Part shown: positions 44,501-52,820 of the stretch, one piece after another | How the letters are laid out: every line of letters begins with the position of its first letter | Position numbering within the stretch: the stretch's first letter is position 1 | Assembly: GCA_021773305.1 (NCBI GenBank) | Contig: JAJFKH010000040.1 | Coordinates: 1-64,000 of the forward strand | DNA from: Gammaproteobacteria bacterium | Lineage (GTDB): Bacteria > Pseudomonadota > Gammaproteobacteria > UBA1113 | Reading direction: 5' to 3' | DNA: 64,000 nt | Notes under the pieces: generated by a model | Told to the model about the DNA's origin: nothing | Seen by the model: the letters and a program-made list of their open reading frames with translations, nothing else | Database searches by the model: none | Translations under genes and position numbers: made by a program

Positions 44501-46885
44501 AATTTACATCTTTATAAATTATTTACCAGTGCCTTCAACCAAAAGCATTATATACAAGAAATGCCGGAAACAGGGAGCAGTGTCTTTCCCATATCAAATG
44601 TTGCTTTTTGTGGGGTTTTTAAACTATTAGAAAAGTTACCTACAGGGAAAATATATTTAGATTATAATGAACTAAATAGTGGTGATTTTTCTAAAAAAGT
44701 AAAAAATGCCGACTTGAAGGCTTTGGATATGACAATGCAAAGTTGCTATTCAAAAGATATTCTAATTGGTCGAGAACCAAAATACAGCAGTAAGTTAAGT
44801 GAGTGCTACGAGTTATTTTTTGCAGATAGGTTCATTCATTCATTGGAATATAATTCTTTATTAAATAATACTTACTACACTTATAATGCTATTATGGCCT
44901 GGGCAAATTTAATCACCGGGAAAAAATATGCTGATTTGTCGCTCTGGTTTGATAGGTATTTAGGACTTATTAACCCTGCTTTTTTAAAAGCTCGGCTTCA
45001 TTATGATCCAGTGTTATTGATTAAATCATTAGAATTGCTTGGCCCTTCAGAACTGACCAAAAAAGAAACTTTATTAATAAGAGAATTACTACGTAACACC
45101 GATCTTAAAGACACATTGCTTGAAAATGCACTCGTAAAAAATTCAACATTTAAATTATTACATCGTGCAATTAAAAACAATGATGCGAGTAAAGATACAG
45201 AGGAACTTGCAAATAAAATATATGAAAAAGCAAGAAAGAATCAAACAACATTTGGCTGCAATGAAATAAAAAAAAGGTTGCAGAACGAAAATTCTGAAAG
45301 TCAAAATGATGCTGACATTTCATCCCTTGAAAGCGGGAGTCGTTTGGTGGAGAATAAATACTGGATGCAGCGAGTCGCTCAGGGGAAAAACCAGTATTTA
45401 TTGAATAGTGATCATTTTTATACTGTTGAATCAGATGACAACTTAGTAACATTGTCGTCTTTATATCAAAACCTTCTGGCAGGCCAGGCAGGGAGTGATA
45501 AGCAAAATGTTTTAGCGCTTTTAACGGAAGCGTATATATTTATTGGACAGGATGAGAAGGGGCGGTGTTTTAAGAGCCAGTATGATACTTACCTGCTTTC
45601 TTCTAATAGTTTGGTTTTTTTAATAAAATTAAATGTCAGTACTCCATGGTCAATCAATCACTTAGCTTTTGAACTGCAAGAACTTCAGGAAGGTGCATCA
45701 GGCCATTATACAAAACAAATTGATTTTTATACGAAGATGCTAGTTGGATATATTAGAGAAAAATCTAATGGAATAATAAAACCAGAGACATTGGAAATAT
45801 TAACTCCGTTTCAGCAATTAAAGGTATATTTAGAAAATCTAAAAGGAAGTGTTTATAAACTTTTACGTCAAATTGAACGTGATTCACTCTTGGGTATTGC
45901 TAAAATACTAGCACTCTTAACCATTGAATACTCCATATCGTTCAGTGATAGTGACATCGAAACAAGCCTTCTCAATGCTAATAGCGCAGATTTTATTACC
46001 ATGGGGAATAAAAAATATTTTCCTGACGGAGCAGCCCCGAATTTAAAGGGTCATTTATTATTTGAAAGTTTAGCATTCTTGCAGTCTACAACGTATTATA
46101 TTTATAAGTCCCATGGCAGGGATTTAGTCTTGTTATATACTACTCAAGACTATTCTAATTCAAATGTTGAAAGCTTGAAAAAGAATTTGTTGATTGATCC
46201 CTGTGGAAATTGTATGTTTATTGTACCAGCAAAAAATAGTTTTTCGCTACCCAAAAATCCGCCAGTTAACATAAGTTCCAGATTTTTTGCTAAAAAAGAA
46301 AAAACTCCTAGGCACTTTCCGTCTAAGAGAGAGAATGCTCCCGTATACAGTGATACGGGTCAATCTTTTTTAACTGCTGACGATGTAGCCAAATTTTGCA
46401 GAGGCAATGATAATGTTGTTGGTGAATTTGTATCTGTTTTAACTGACGGAAACTGCTTTTTTCGAGCTGTGCTAAGTGCTCAGGGTGAGTCCCCGGAGGG
46501 CTATGCTGAGCTGCGTAAAAATGCTATTGAATATTTAAGGGGCCATGAAGCAGATTTTGTATTTCCCTACTATAACGAATTAGGTTTTGATGAAAAATTT
46601 GAGGAATATCTCCAGCGCATGAGTGTAGATAAGGAATGGGCAGATCAACCGATTATTGTGGCGACTTCACGTCTTTTAAATCTTCAAATCAATGTCATGG
46701 ATTTAGGGTTTAGAATCAATCCTCAACGTACGACAGAAAGCTCAAACGTTGGTGATGTTGTAGAGTTTGATAGGACTATTTTGTTACTCAGAGTGAATAA
46801 CAATCACTATCATGCGATTCATACTCCTTCTAACATCAATGTCGATGTACCGGCTCCCAATAACTTTGCTCAAATGAGGCGATAA
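38555..46885 (+). CDS. Giant 2776-aa protein with C-terminal OTU cysteine protease domain
   Basis: The ATG has AAGGA 7 bases upstream. The last ~165 residues form an OTU-type deubiquitinase domain: FVSVLTDGNCFFRAVLSAQG, with D2631, C2634 (nucleophile) and, near the end, LRVNNNHYHAIH with H2751 in the catalytic position. The rest is mostly unassigned. I see an Ala/Gly-rich helical stretch near residues 60-150, a coiled coil at about 785-885, a strongly hydrophobic region at about 1000-1055 (FVMPILGIASPILSIITALV) that could insert in a membrane, followed by amphipathic helices (LDKKLNIIFEQISKQINEL), then a long AT-rich, Tyr/Asn/Lys-rich body. A basic linker (KKEKTPRHFPSKREN) joins it to the OTU domain. 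No signal peptide, no RHS, ankyrin or Tc-toxin signature that I can see. The plan (translocation region plus terminal enzyme) resembles large toxins; cleavage of host ubiquitin is an inference. Confidence 0.93.
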   Translation: MKPTENSEQTTSDTPSSQYLTPSETVLGAKDLLSSSVGNKVSGLLANEHVFVRCFSKYISYVVNIGSDYAVKAAAGDDIPSLKNALTEVAASEMVDHGINLLFGPWGLVINTALLAGKTLEPFADGILEKTNEDFSKAAKDMGWLAAYGPLGPGSNLEEYSAPWGCAGVEGATAVKGCAFIYDKKEKTIQVVADIIRNNSASQCYSLGQLEQDQAGLLIPHFTMIDNQQDQLQDRIKLTDTSVEPKFTLSENDKVAFQNRSESQLHQSVYQSVEYYLSSNKIATTVNMDNQLHQQMLCVGLVLRDNTPNQACVKNLSEEEKKFLTIGLLHNKEIPLQGITGLGQQAFWKKDGQMYFGDIENSIFVKTPSVNLAKHTTVYIGNLLQAQKNIEDLGGKQANGDLHLLSREEFLNIFTNSSQSKNSEKILHDMIKRPESLILREGLHENNNILISADNIAEIVKGSISESNFHQVLNEPLAGVVEEGVVQVMSQCTAQSFSKEKQEAGNDIPMNEMKERILSCCEAKNKKLEQVVTQQTEKNWLDTAKKAEFAYREIAQTLIRQQHRQSEFNEKIDRLKNKVKRFNQQFSLNLQFKELKQACETARGTAQCEQHLNFSFHTQIYPQLMRLEAEKFYRNYKKETSQLVKDGRESWRAAQTMNDKIVSVQKNQQEIIKNINEISRNEKISYTQTAAEFISAACQYSKDPLSICISSMAMTTLNLLGFCDSKNVDKLLKKNNKALEVNQTLLSYTAGLKDYYEGNYRYSIAKNDELFSTFLNVSDYLAPKELRKSLREQIALKETQVSDLEADIETAESNIKRIRNEDRHEELVKKQAKYHNDPAGYNKKYGEEWDTYQTRVKIEEKKKENAEKSIENTEKTIKKLEGYLDDEEAVADTRDYWHAQIESLYGDILPEDVAKFKELQAAFKGFTDYTKQLDSWLDPLNQPLRAMDNIVGQLGALAGRIDPQLYRVFNAMSLGPKISVHLLQVFRNAMLISSAAHMNKVMDLVRVVFVDFSKFMLNIANTVGMFVMPILGIASPILSIITALVNVIWPAPDPINQLSKTLQAGLEHLDKKLNIIFEQISKQINELAKEINVANENILQILNKLQYLTNLHRENSQITNNLIRLYAYHVITEILADAKMTEDAKQIEKFSYRSVKLLNTSLVPDLHFYNSLSLLDSIKFNSEDIISDFYSLHKSLLSASNKYYNAGKFNPSSNAPAIYKNRLHLLGYLKGFIEKNLSERSQNYALPSYELFLHVADISIAYLSYLYLRGDKAVNEKVIENSTLVNLELELNKMLHFLVEIKCDPIWLEGLVKEYFSHMIELKECVKSIFDIRKKNLQTAENKVSSKLAQLASKLTISSKILTQEEQREVRCRTKEKLTDNKWLPKPVKNGLSFRESVLKDMKNYKLFPEDIKWEGEKSLLYFSSANKINFLDIKYNKYDKFIKLFLDSNMIRATDSIAYFVDEKDANLRLGYYKNVLSAIKENEHLQKECIIVPHIVDIANQENSAPKFLPLILKDSIHLSSKSRFQNKIATHSSGPVNILPWKRTVLDDLERGLQQNLFTLQYRYRIKAIEKDRKMKYFITIITYVLIKGVNNQFVNRDLANQQDVPILTSENEIGIPIDEKTFHDSSIQADKIQIANAPVHLMAKKGKPIHGSSRRLIVTIELYRKNNSEDVFVLLSYPIENNQDLSNLTVGIRKHLAYEDINLSAYRCFDKHLANLTWPKAGESDSGINLSREFKELILSHCRYSINEYPTDVILGKIPLVYAPKLKFKKLYNYPFRMVYNYNEQKYTDDFLMKYNVTDNRLWQGMYLASFYLQRELSYSEYKTEILNCFESAKYEYPDEDSQFIYPLRALNAQSIKEMPLKFPRKYIEQLKKHPLIKKLYEASGYANMNTIICFECNALPSNNDPALTHYYEYSLELIFCSSINNGEYEPMLRLDIMSFVLPTNYTSKDIDHSAALYRFYDDPCDIGLIHGLMYGVSNLHLYKLFTSAFNQKHYIQEMPETGSSVFPISNVAFCGVFKLLEKLPTGKIYLDYNELNSGDFSKKVKNADLKALDMTMQSCYSKDILIGREPKYSSKLSECYELFFADRFIHSLEYNSLLNNTYYTYNAIMAWANLITGKKYADLSLWFDRYLGLINPAFLKARLHYDPVLLIKSLELLGPSELTKKETLLIRELLRNTDLKDTLLENALVKNSTFKLLHRAIKNNDASKDTEELANKIYEKARKNQTTFGCNEIKKRLQNENSESQNDADISSLESGSRLVENKYWMQRVAQGKNQYLLNSDHFYTVESDDNLVTLSSLYQNLLAGQAGSDKQNVLALLTEAYIFIGQDEKGRCFKSQYDTYLLSSNSLVFLIKLNVSTPWSINHLAFELQELQEGASGHYTKQIDFYTKMLVGYIREKSNGIIKPETLEILTPFQQLKVYLENLKGSVYKLLRQIERDSLLGIAKILALLTIEYSISFSDSDIETSLLNANSADFITMGNKKYFPDGAAPNLKGHLLFESLAFLQSTTYYIYKSHGRDLVLLYTTQDYSNSNVESLKKNLLIDPCGNCMFIVPAKNSFSLPKNPPVNISSRFFAKKEKTPRHFPSKRENAPVYSDTGQSFLTADDVAKFCRGNDNVVGEFVSVLTDGNCFFRAVLSAQGESPEGYAELRKNAIEYLRGHEADFVFPYYNELGFDEKFEEYLQRMSVDKEWADQPIIVATSRLLNLQINVMDLGFRINPQRTTESSNVGDVVEFDRTILLLRVNNNHYHAIHTPSNINVDVPAPNNFAQMRR

Positions 46886-47026
46886 CGTTGTTATGGGCAA
46901 ATATTATTTAAAACCAATGGGTTAGAATTATACCTGGCCCGTACCAACGATATTTGTTTCTTTGCTGGATTTGGAAAACTGTGCTAAATTTATAGAGTCT
47001 GCCAAATGAATATGAGCACCTTGTAA

Positions 47027-47965
47027 ATGGCCAAAGAAATCGAAATCAAATTACGATTGTCTCCCGATCATATTGCCAAAGTTAGAGCGCATCCTTTGTT
47101 AAAAGAGCTATCCAGTACCACTCGTACTTTAGATAGCGATTATTATGATACTGAGGACTTTGCGTTGCGACGTCGTAAAGGGGCGGTGCGGATCCGAAAA
47201 TCTGAGCAGGGCAACTGCTTTACCCACAAATCTGGAGGTCGTGTTCTTGGCGGGCTTAGCAGCCGGAAAGAGTATGAGTTTCCTATTGAGGGTGATACGT
47301 TAACCCAGGGATTTTTAACCCGAGTTGATTTGAATGTTAAAGCCGTTGATTTATCCGTAGTTTTCACCACGCATTTTTCTCGGGAAATATGGTTAATACC
47401 TTTTACTAAGGAAACTCAAATTGAGTGTGTTATCGATCGGGGTGTTGTGCAGTGTCAAGATAAAAAATTGGATTTTTGCGAAGTTGAGTTAGAACTTAAA
47501 AAAGGGAAATTAGATGACCTTTATCAATGTGCTTTTCAGTTTTTATCAGATCTTCCTTTGGAGGTTGAAAATTTAAGTAAGGCCGCCCGAGGGTATTGGT
47601 TGGCAGGTAAAAAAATGGAGTCGCCACAAATTAAGTATTTTGTCCTTGGCGACATTGGTCATTTAACCGAGAGAGATACTAGGCATTTGATGGGGAAAAT
47701 TTTTTCCGTTTGGCAAAAGGCTCAAATGGATCTTCAGCTGGAAAACAATAGAAAATCTTTTTGTGTGTTAAGAGAAGCTATATTAGATTTTAAACGTATT
47801 ATTTCAAAATCAGAATTGGCTGAAAAATATCAATATATTGATAAGTTATGGGATCAGATAGTCACCAGCCAACACGCTTTTCAAAAGAAAACCCACGATA
47901 AACAGTATAACCAACTTCTTTTAGAAATTGGTTATTACCTTTCTACCATTCCAAAGCTAGCCTAA
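47027..47965 (+). CDS. CYTH domain protein (inorganic triphosphatase-like)
   Basis: 312 aa. The N-terminal CYTH domain shows the ExExK signature (KEIEIKLRL at residue 3), the YYDTEDFALRRRKGAVRIRK strand pair near residue 40 and THKSGG near 67; CEVELELKKGKLDDLYQ near 148 completes the tunnel. CYTH enzymes hydrolyse triphosphates such as PPPi or thiamine triphosphate with Mg2+. The C-terminal ~100 residues are helical (FSVWQKAQMDLQLENNRKSF) and look like a shortened CHAD-like bundle, as in YgiF-type proteins, but lack an obvious row of CHAD His residues. The end overlaps sppA by 9 bp on the opposite strand. Confidence 0.9.
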   Translation: MAKEIEIKLRLSPDHIAKVRAHPLLKELSSTTRTLDSDYYDTEDFALRRRKGAVRIRKSEQGNCFTHKSGGRVLGGLSSRKEYEFPIEGDTLTQGFLTRVDLNVKAVDLSVVFTTHFSREIWLIPFTKETQIECVIDRGVVQCQDKKLDFCEVELELKKGKLDDLYQCAFQFLSDLPLEVENLSKAARGYWLAGKKMESPQIKYFVLGDIGHLTERDTRHLMGKIFSVWQKAQMDLQLENNRKSFCVLREAILDFKRIISKSELAEKYQYIDKLWDQIVTSQHAFQKKTHDKQYNQLLLEIGYYLSTIPKLA

Positions 47966-48907
47966 TTTAAGCGGTTGTATTAACTGACTTACGATTTCTT
48001 GGCTTGCTTGAGACGATAAGTTATCCGCAAATTTTTGCAGCAATCCACCATGATAAGTGTAATCCACGAGTTTCTCTTCTTTAATAACATCTCTCGCGAT
48101 TGATTGAATGCTGCCGAGACCATCTGTCAGCCCTTGGTTCACCGCGTTTTCTCCAGTCCAAACTAAACCTGAAAAGAGATCGGGATTATTTTTTAGTCTA
48201 TCACCTCGACCGGCTTTGACGCTGTCAATAAATTGCTGATGAATTTCTTTTAGCATATCATCTGCATACTTTACTTGATTGGCTTCTAAAGGAGAGAAGG
48301 GATCTAAAAAGCCTTTGTTTTTTCCCGCAGTCAGTAAACGTCGTTGTATGCCTAATTTGTCAATGGCATCGACGAATCCAAAACCATTCATTAAGACTCC
48401 AATGGAACCAACCATGCTGGCTCTATCTGCATAGATTTCGTCCGCAGCAGCGGCCATGTAATAGGCAGCAGAAGCACAGATATCTGAACAGACGGCATAG
48501 ACTTTGGTGTCAGGATGGAGTTTTTTTAATCGTAAAATTTCATCATAGACTAAGCCTGCTTGGACAGGGCTACCTCCGGGGCTGTTGATATCGAGGATAA
48601 TCCCTTTTGTATTTTGATCTTCAAATGCATTCTCAAGCCCTTCCATAATATTAGCAGCGTTGGTTTTTCCACTGTCTTGAATAATGCCTTTAATTTCAAC
48701 TACGGCAGTATGAGGTTTAATGCTTGTTGTAGAAGGCGCGGCAAAGATCAGGATGATGATAGCGAGGATGATCCCTAACGCTAGCAGGCGGAAGAAAATT
48801 TTCCAGCGACGATTTCGGCGTTGCTCTTTTAATACTTCAAATAGCATTTTCTCAATGGTTTTCTTCTCCCAAGAAGGCTGGCTGTCGCTCGAATTTTGTT
48901 CACTCAT
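47957..48907 (-). CDS. sppA: Signal peptide peptidase SppA
   Basis: Inner-membrane serine protease of family S49 that degrades cleaved signal peptides; 316 aa, the short single-domain form. An N-terminal transmembrane helix is near residue 42 (LLALGIILAIIILIFAAP). The protease domain has LDINSPGGSPVQAGLVYDEI near residue 104, the catalytic Ser in DICASAAYYMAAAADEIYAD near 143, GSIGVLMNGFG near 168 and the general-base Lys in LLTAGKNKGFLDPF near 190. Convergent with the CYTH gene. Confidence 0.95.
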   Translation of the reverse strand: MSEQNSSDSQPSWEKKTIEKMLFEVLKEQRRNRRWKIFFRLLALGIILAIIILIFAAPSTTSIKPHTAVVEIKGIIQDSGKTNAANIMEGLENAFEDQNTKGIILDINSPGGSPVQAGLVYDEILRLKKLHPDTKVYAVCSDICASAAYYMAAAADEIYADRASMVGSIGVLMNGFGFVDAIDKLGIQRRLLTAGKNKGFLDPFSPLEANQVKYADDMLKEIHQQFIDSVKAGRGDRLKNNPDLFSGLVWTGENAVNQGLTDGLGSIQSIARDVIKEEKLVDYTYHGGLLQKFADNLSSQASQEIVSQLIQPLKLG

Positions 48908-49056
48908 GGTGTATCTCTGATCTCGCTAGGAATTAAGACAATATTAGAGCATTTTTTGCTGTTAATCACAAATTGTTCCCATGAGATGGTGGCAGTAGCT
49001 TTTCACTGCGGTTTTTAGGATAATCATGGCAGAGCTGGAAACTACGTCAGAGCAGG

Positions 49057-49626
49057 ATGCCAATGAAGCAAACATGTCGCGATTATTTACTCATTAATCC
49101 TCGGGCAAAGCATTATAAGTGGCACTTTGCTTTACAATGCTTATTATTTACCCTAGTGGTTTTGGCTATTTTGCTACTTCTTGGTCAAGTGATGATGAAG
49201 CAAATTTTAGGCGCTGTGGGCGCAAGCTCTCTGGCAGCCACGGCATTTATCGCTTTTACTCTGCCCCAATCCCCTGTGGCAAAGCCTAGAAGAATATTGG
49301 GCAGCTACCTTATTTGTTTATTGCTAGGTGCGTTAGGCTCTTATATTGCTAAATATGTATCGCCTATCCCACATATAGAACATTATATTTTAATGCATCA
49401 AATAGTCGGTGCTGGGGTTGCCGGTTGTGCCATGTTTTTTATGGTGCTTTTTGATGTAGAGCACCCTCCCGCAGCAGGATTTTCTCTCGGGTTAATGATT
49501 GATCATTGGAACCATTGGACGTTATTGATTGTCGCAGGCTCCATTGTTGTGATTGTAATGATTGCATGGATATTACAGAATTGGCTCGTTTCTTTGGTGA
49601 ATAAGGCTCCAAAATCATGTGGATGA
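49057..49626 (+). CDS. HPP family membrane protein
   Basis: Integral membrane protein of 189 aa with about five transmembrane helices and the HPP signature in FDVEHPPAAGFSLGLMIDHW near residue 130; also KPRRILGSYLICLLLGALGSY near 75. HPP proteins are proposed transporters (nitrite transport in plants and cyanobacteria), but the substrate here is unknown. Two ATGs in frame (49057 and 49063) are both possible; AGCAGG precedes the second at better spacing. The stop overlaps the start of the next small gene, so it is the first gene of a four-gene unit. Confidence 0.88.
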   Translation: MPMKQTCRDYLLINPRAKHYKWHFALQCLLFTLVVLAILLLLGQVMMKQILGAVGASSLAATAFIAFTLPQSPVAKPRRILGSYLICLLLGALGSYIAKYVSPIPHIEHYILMHQIVGAGVAGCAMFFMVLFDVEHPPAAGFSLGLMIDHWNHWTLLIVAGSIVVIVMIAWILQNWLVSLVNKAPKSCG

Positions 49627-49832
49627 TTGTTGTTCTTTTGTTGCTATGTGTGACAAATGCTCACGCTTATTTAGATCCTGGCACGGGGAGTATTTTATTG
49701 CAGGGTTTGTTGGCTGGGGTTGTCGGTTTTTTGGGGGTTGTGAAAATATATTGGCGTAAGATTCTCGCCTGGTTCAAACGAAATCCTCAGCAAAAGAATG
49801 AAAAAAATGACAACAAACACGATCCTCGTTAA
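49617..49832 (+). CDS. Small membrane protein with YLDPGTGS motif
   Basis: 71 aa: signal or anchor helix MWMIVVLLLLCVTNAHA, then YLDPGTGSILLQGLLAGVVG, a second hydrophobic helix and a basic/polar tail (KRNPQQKNEKNDNKHDPR). Small proteins with a YLDPGTGS motif right after the signal sequence are common and, from memory, often sit beside NoeA-like methyltransferases and sulfatases, as here. Overlaps both neighbours, so it is translationally coupled. Confidence 0.85.
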   Translation: MWMIVVLLLLCVTNAHAYLDPGTGSILLQGLLAGVVGFLGVVKIYWRKILAWFKRNPQQKNEKNDNKHDPR

Positions 49833-51183
49833 TCCGAATTCATTTCGAGATCCCCATGGTTTTGTTTTTTCTCAAAAGCAACGTATCTTTCGTGGGATCA
49901 CATCTGAAGGCTTGGATAATTTTAAGCAAGTCAGAGCCACAGGTTTTATTAAGAGGCTGATTGACAGCCAATTTTTATTGGAAGAATGGGAGGTTCCTCT
50001 GGAGAATTTCTCTTTGAAGAATGTGGCACATATTCTTGAGCATCCTAAATTAGAGCTAATTACTTATCCTTTTGAATGGACATTTTCGGCATTAAAAGCC
50101 GCAGCACTCTTACATCTTGATTTACAACTTATGGGATTGAATCATGGTGTGAGTTTTAGAGATGCTTCTGCTTATAATATTCAATTTATCGGTTCTAAAC
50201 CTATTTTTATCGATCACTTATCTTTTCAACCGTATTCAGAAGGTGAGTACTGGTTAGGTCAGAAACAATTTACCGAGCAATTTCTTAATCCGTTATTATT
50301 ACAAGCCTATACAGGCTTCGCGTTTAATGATTTATACAGAGGATCCCCTCAGGGGATTTCTAGTGATGTCTTAGTAAAGCTTGTACCTGGTTGGCACAAA
50401 TGGATAAAATCCTTGTTTTTGCAAGTGCTATTACCGCAGTTATTACAAACAACTTCCGTTGACCAAGATTGGATGAAGCAGCATCCATTGCCGCAAAAAC
50501 GTTATCGACTTTTACTCACTCAGTTGCGACGAAAAATTGAGAGATTAACTCCAAGGAAGCAACGAGGTTCTAAGTGGTCAAATTATCAAGATTGTAAACA
50601 TTATCAACTTCATGAAAAAGAAAAAAAAGCGAAATTCGTCAATGAATTTATTGGTAATAATAAAATCGAATCGCTTTGTGATTTAGGCGCTAATGAAGGG
50701 TGTTATAGTGAAGTTGCTTTGGATGCTGGAGCTAAGTTATCGGTTGCCATGGAAAATGATAGCCTTTGCTTAGAAAATATATATCATAAGCAAAAATCTA
50801 TTTTGCCATTGAATGTAGATCTTATGAATCTTTCGCCTGGGATGGGCTGGCGAGGAGAATCCCTGCAAAAGCTAACAGATCGATTGACGGTTGATGGGGT
50901 TTTAGCACTGGGAATATTACACCATTTGGCACTAGGAAATAATGCGCCTCTCGGTCAAGTTATTTCATGGATTATTGGACTAGGAAAATATGGTGTAATT
51001 GAATTTATTCCAAAGTCCGATCCGATGTGTCAAACATTACTTGCACTTCGCGGTGATATTTTTCCAAATTATAGTTTAGAACTGTGTATCAATGCGCTTT
51101 TAAAAGAAGCGACTATTTTAAATCAACAACAAGTGACGGCGTCAGGCCGAATCTTGATAAGTTATCGAAGGAACTCGCAATAG
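49798..51183 (+). CDS. SAM-dependent methyltransferase, NoeA-like
   Basis: 461 aa. The N-terminal half has the NoeA-type segments SFRDASAYNIQFIGSKPIFI near residue 120 and IDHLSFQPYSEGEYWLGQKQF. The C-terminal half is a class I methyltransferase with the SAM-binding motif LCDLGANEGCYSEVALDAGA near residue 298 and the post-core VLALGILHHLALGNNAPLG near 368. The ATG lies inside the end of the small upstream gene (34-bp overlap). NoeA-like proteins in rhizobia modify the Nod-factor pathway; elsewhere they are typically envelope or glycan cluster members. Substrate unknown. Confidence 0.85.
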   Translation: MKKMTTNTILVNPNSFRDPHGFVFSQKQRIFRGITSEGLDNFKQVRATGFIKRLIDSQFLLEEWEVPLENFSLKNVAHILEHPKLELITYPFEWTFSALKAAALLHLDLQLMGLNHGVSFRDASAYNIQFIGSKPIFIDHLSFQPYSEGEYWLGQKQFTEQFLNPLLLQAYTGFAFNDLYRGSPQGISSDVLVKLVPGWHKWIKSLFLQVLLPQLLQTTSVDQDWMKQHPLPQKRYRLLLTQLRRKIERLTPRKQRGSKWSNYQDCKHYQLHEKEKKAKFVNEFIGNNKIESLCDLGANEGCYSEVALDAGAKLSVAMENDSLCLENIYHKQKSILPLNVDLMNLSPGMGWRGESLQKLTDRLTVDGVLALGILHHLALGNNAPLGQVISWIIGLGKYGVIEFIPKSDPMCQTLLALRGDIFPNYSLELCINALLKEATILNQQQVTASGRILISYRRNSQ

Positions 51184-52820
51184 TGCTCATAAAAGACAAG
51201 TATTATCTAGGGTTGCATGTTGTAACAGCGATACTCTTATTACTTTGCCCTACTATATATTATATCAAACTCAATCAATATCCCGTCAGTCAACTAGAGA
51301 TCTTATGGTTATTGATGATTATTGTAGGATTAGGTTCTGTGTCGGGTGTGTTGTCTTATTTTTTAAATTGGGCATTGCGCACTATTTTTATTACATTCTT
51401 GGTCATGTTTTCATTGAGTTTTTTTCCGGAATTCCATAGTCAATGGCCGATGACAATTGGGTTTTTAGTGGTATTGACACTGGTGATATTGCTAGGTCGT
51501 TTCATCATGGGTCTATTGTTTCTTGTGGCGAGTGTATTTCTCGGGGCAGTATTGATTTTCCCCGTGGGGAATATCCAGACAGAACCCACGTTAAAGGAAT
51601 TTCCGACATTTCCTATAGAGAAAACCGGCACAAAAAATTTAAGACCCGTGTTGCATATACTGTTGGATGAACATATTGGTATTGATGGGATCCCGCTAGA
51701 GATGGCGGGTGCTACAAAATTAAAACAATCTCTTCAAGATTTTTATGTAAAAAATAATTTTCATTTGTATACTAAGGCGTATAGTCATTATTCTCGAAGC
51801 TATAATGCTGTGCCAAATATTTTAAATTTTTTCCCGAGAAGTTTAGATAATATTTATTTTCAGGGGGAACATCTACATAATGTGTTGTCTGAAAATGCAT
51901 ACTTCCACTACCTATCTGATTTGGGATACAATTTACGAGTGTATCAATCTTCATATATCGATTTTTGCCATTTGCCAGATATTCATCTTCAATCTTGTTA
52001 TACCTATCCTGCTGCTAGCATTCAATATATTGCAACATTGCCGATTCCTGTGATGCAAAAATTATCTTATCTATCTCGTGGTTTTTTGTTAACGTCTTAT
52101 CTTTATGAGATATTGCTGAGAGGATATGAAGATCAGCTGCGAGATCTTGCCGATCGTTTTCATTATGAATTAAAGCATTGGCCTTGGTATCATGCGCACA
52201 CAAGTACGTTGGCTTCTATGTCAGTCTTTTCTGAGCTTGCGGCAGATTTACAAAAAGACATTGGTGGAACGTTTTTTTTTGCTCATATCATCTTGCCTCA
52301 TTCCCCGTATGTTTTTGATGAGCATTGCCATGTGAATCCTAATGTGAATGAATGGGATCTGCATACCTATCTTGGAGATGAGCTTAACACAATAGAGAGC
52401 CGCCAGAAGCGCTACACTCATTATTTGCCTCAAGTGGCTTGCGTACAAAAAAATATGGCGATTTTATTTCAGCAAATGAAAAAATTGGGTATTTATGATG
52501 ATACGACAATTGTGATCCATAGTGATCATGGCTCTCGGATCATGCTTAATGGGCCTTTTGAAGTTAATCAGGATAAGTTAACCTTACAAGATTTTAACGA
52601 TGGATTTAGCGCGTTATTTGCCATCAAATCGCCAAACTATAAGCCGGGCGTGAGTCAGAAGCAGCTTGCTGTGGATTATTTATTGGCGCGCTTTGTGGAG
52701 CGTCTTACGGGAAATGCTCTACCTCTCAAAGAGCGAGAAAGCTATATTTTTCTTTCTCCACAAGAAGCAAAATCCCAAGGATTAATGTTAGAGATGCCGC
52801 TGAATAAGTTTTTGAGTTAA
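51183..52820 (+). CDS. Membrane-anchored sulfatase / phosphotransferase-like protein
   Basis: 545 aa from a GTG at 51183 that overlaps the preceding stop by one base, with AAGGA 11 bases upstream; a longer frame inside the methyltransferase gene is unlikely. Four or five transmembrane helices cover residues 8-135 (VTAILLLLCPTIYY; LLMIIVGLGSVSGVLSYFL; GLLFLVASVFLGAVLIF). The periplasmic domain has the alkaline-phosphatase/sulfatase plan: VLHILLDEHIGIDG near residue 155, YSRSYNAVPNILNFFPRS near 200 (nucleophile Ser region), HIILPHSPYVFDEH near 360 and IVIHSDHGSRI near 442. It may transfer or remove a sulfate or phospho group on an envelope polymer. Confidence 0.88.
   Translation: MLIKDKYYLGLHVVTAILLLLCPTIYYIKLNQYPVSQLEILWLLMIIVGLGSVSGVLSYFLNWALRTIFITFLVMFSLSFFPEFHSQWPMTIGFLVVLTLVILLGRFIMGLLFLVASVFLGAVLIFPVGNIQTEPTLKEFPTFPIEKTGTKNLRPVLHILLDEHIGIDGIPLEMAGATKLKQSLQDFYVKNNFHLYTKAYSHYSRSYNAVPNILNFFPRSLDNIYFQGEHLHNVLSENAYFHYLSDLGYNLRVYQSSYIDFCHLPDIHLQSCYTYPAASIQYIATLPIPVMQKLSYLSRGFLLTSYLYEILLRGYEDQLRDLADRFHYELKHWPWYHAHTSTLASMSVFSELAADLQKDIGGTFFFAHIILPHSPYVFDEHCHVNPNVNEWDLHTYLGDELNTIESRQKRYTHYLPQVACVQKNMAILFQQMKKLGIYDDTTIVIHSDHGSRIMLNGPFEVNQDKLTLQDFNDGFSALFAIKSPNYKPGVSQKQLAVDYLLARFVERLTGNALPLKERESYIFLSPQEAKSQGLMLEMPLNKFLS

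Noticed and set aside
48991-49018. Hairpin GCAGT...ACTGC followed by five T residues
   Set aside because: The stem is only 5 bp and no upstream forward transcript is evident, so a terminator call is not supported.
49026-49097. 23-codon frame starting ATGGCAGAGCTG before the HPP gene
   Set aside because: Overlaps the HPP start in another frame and has no independent support.
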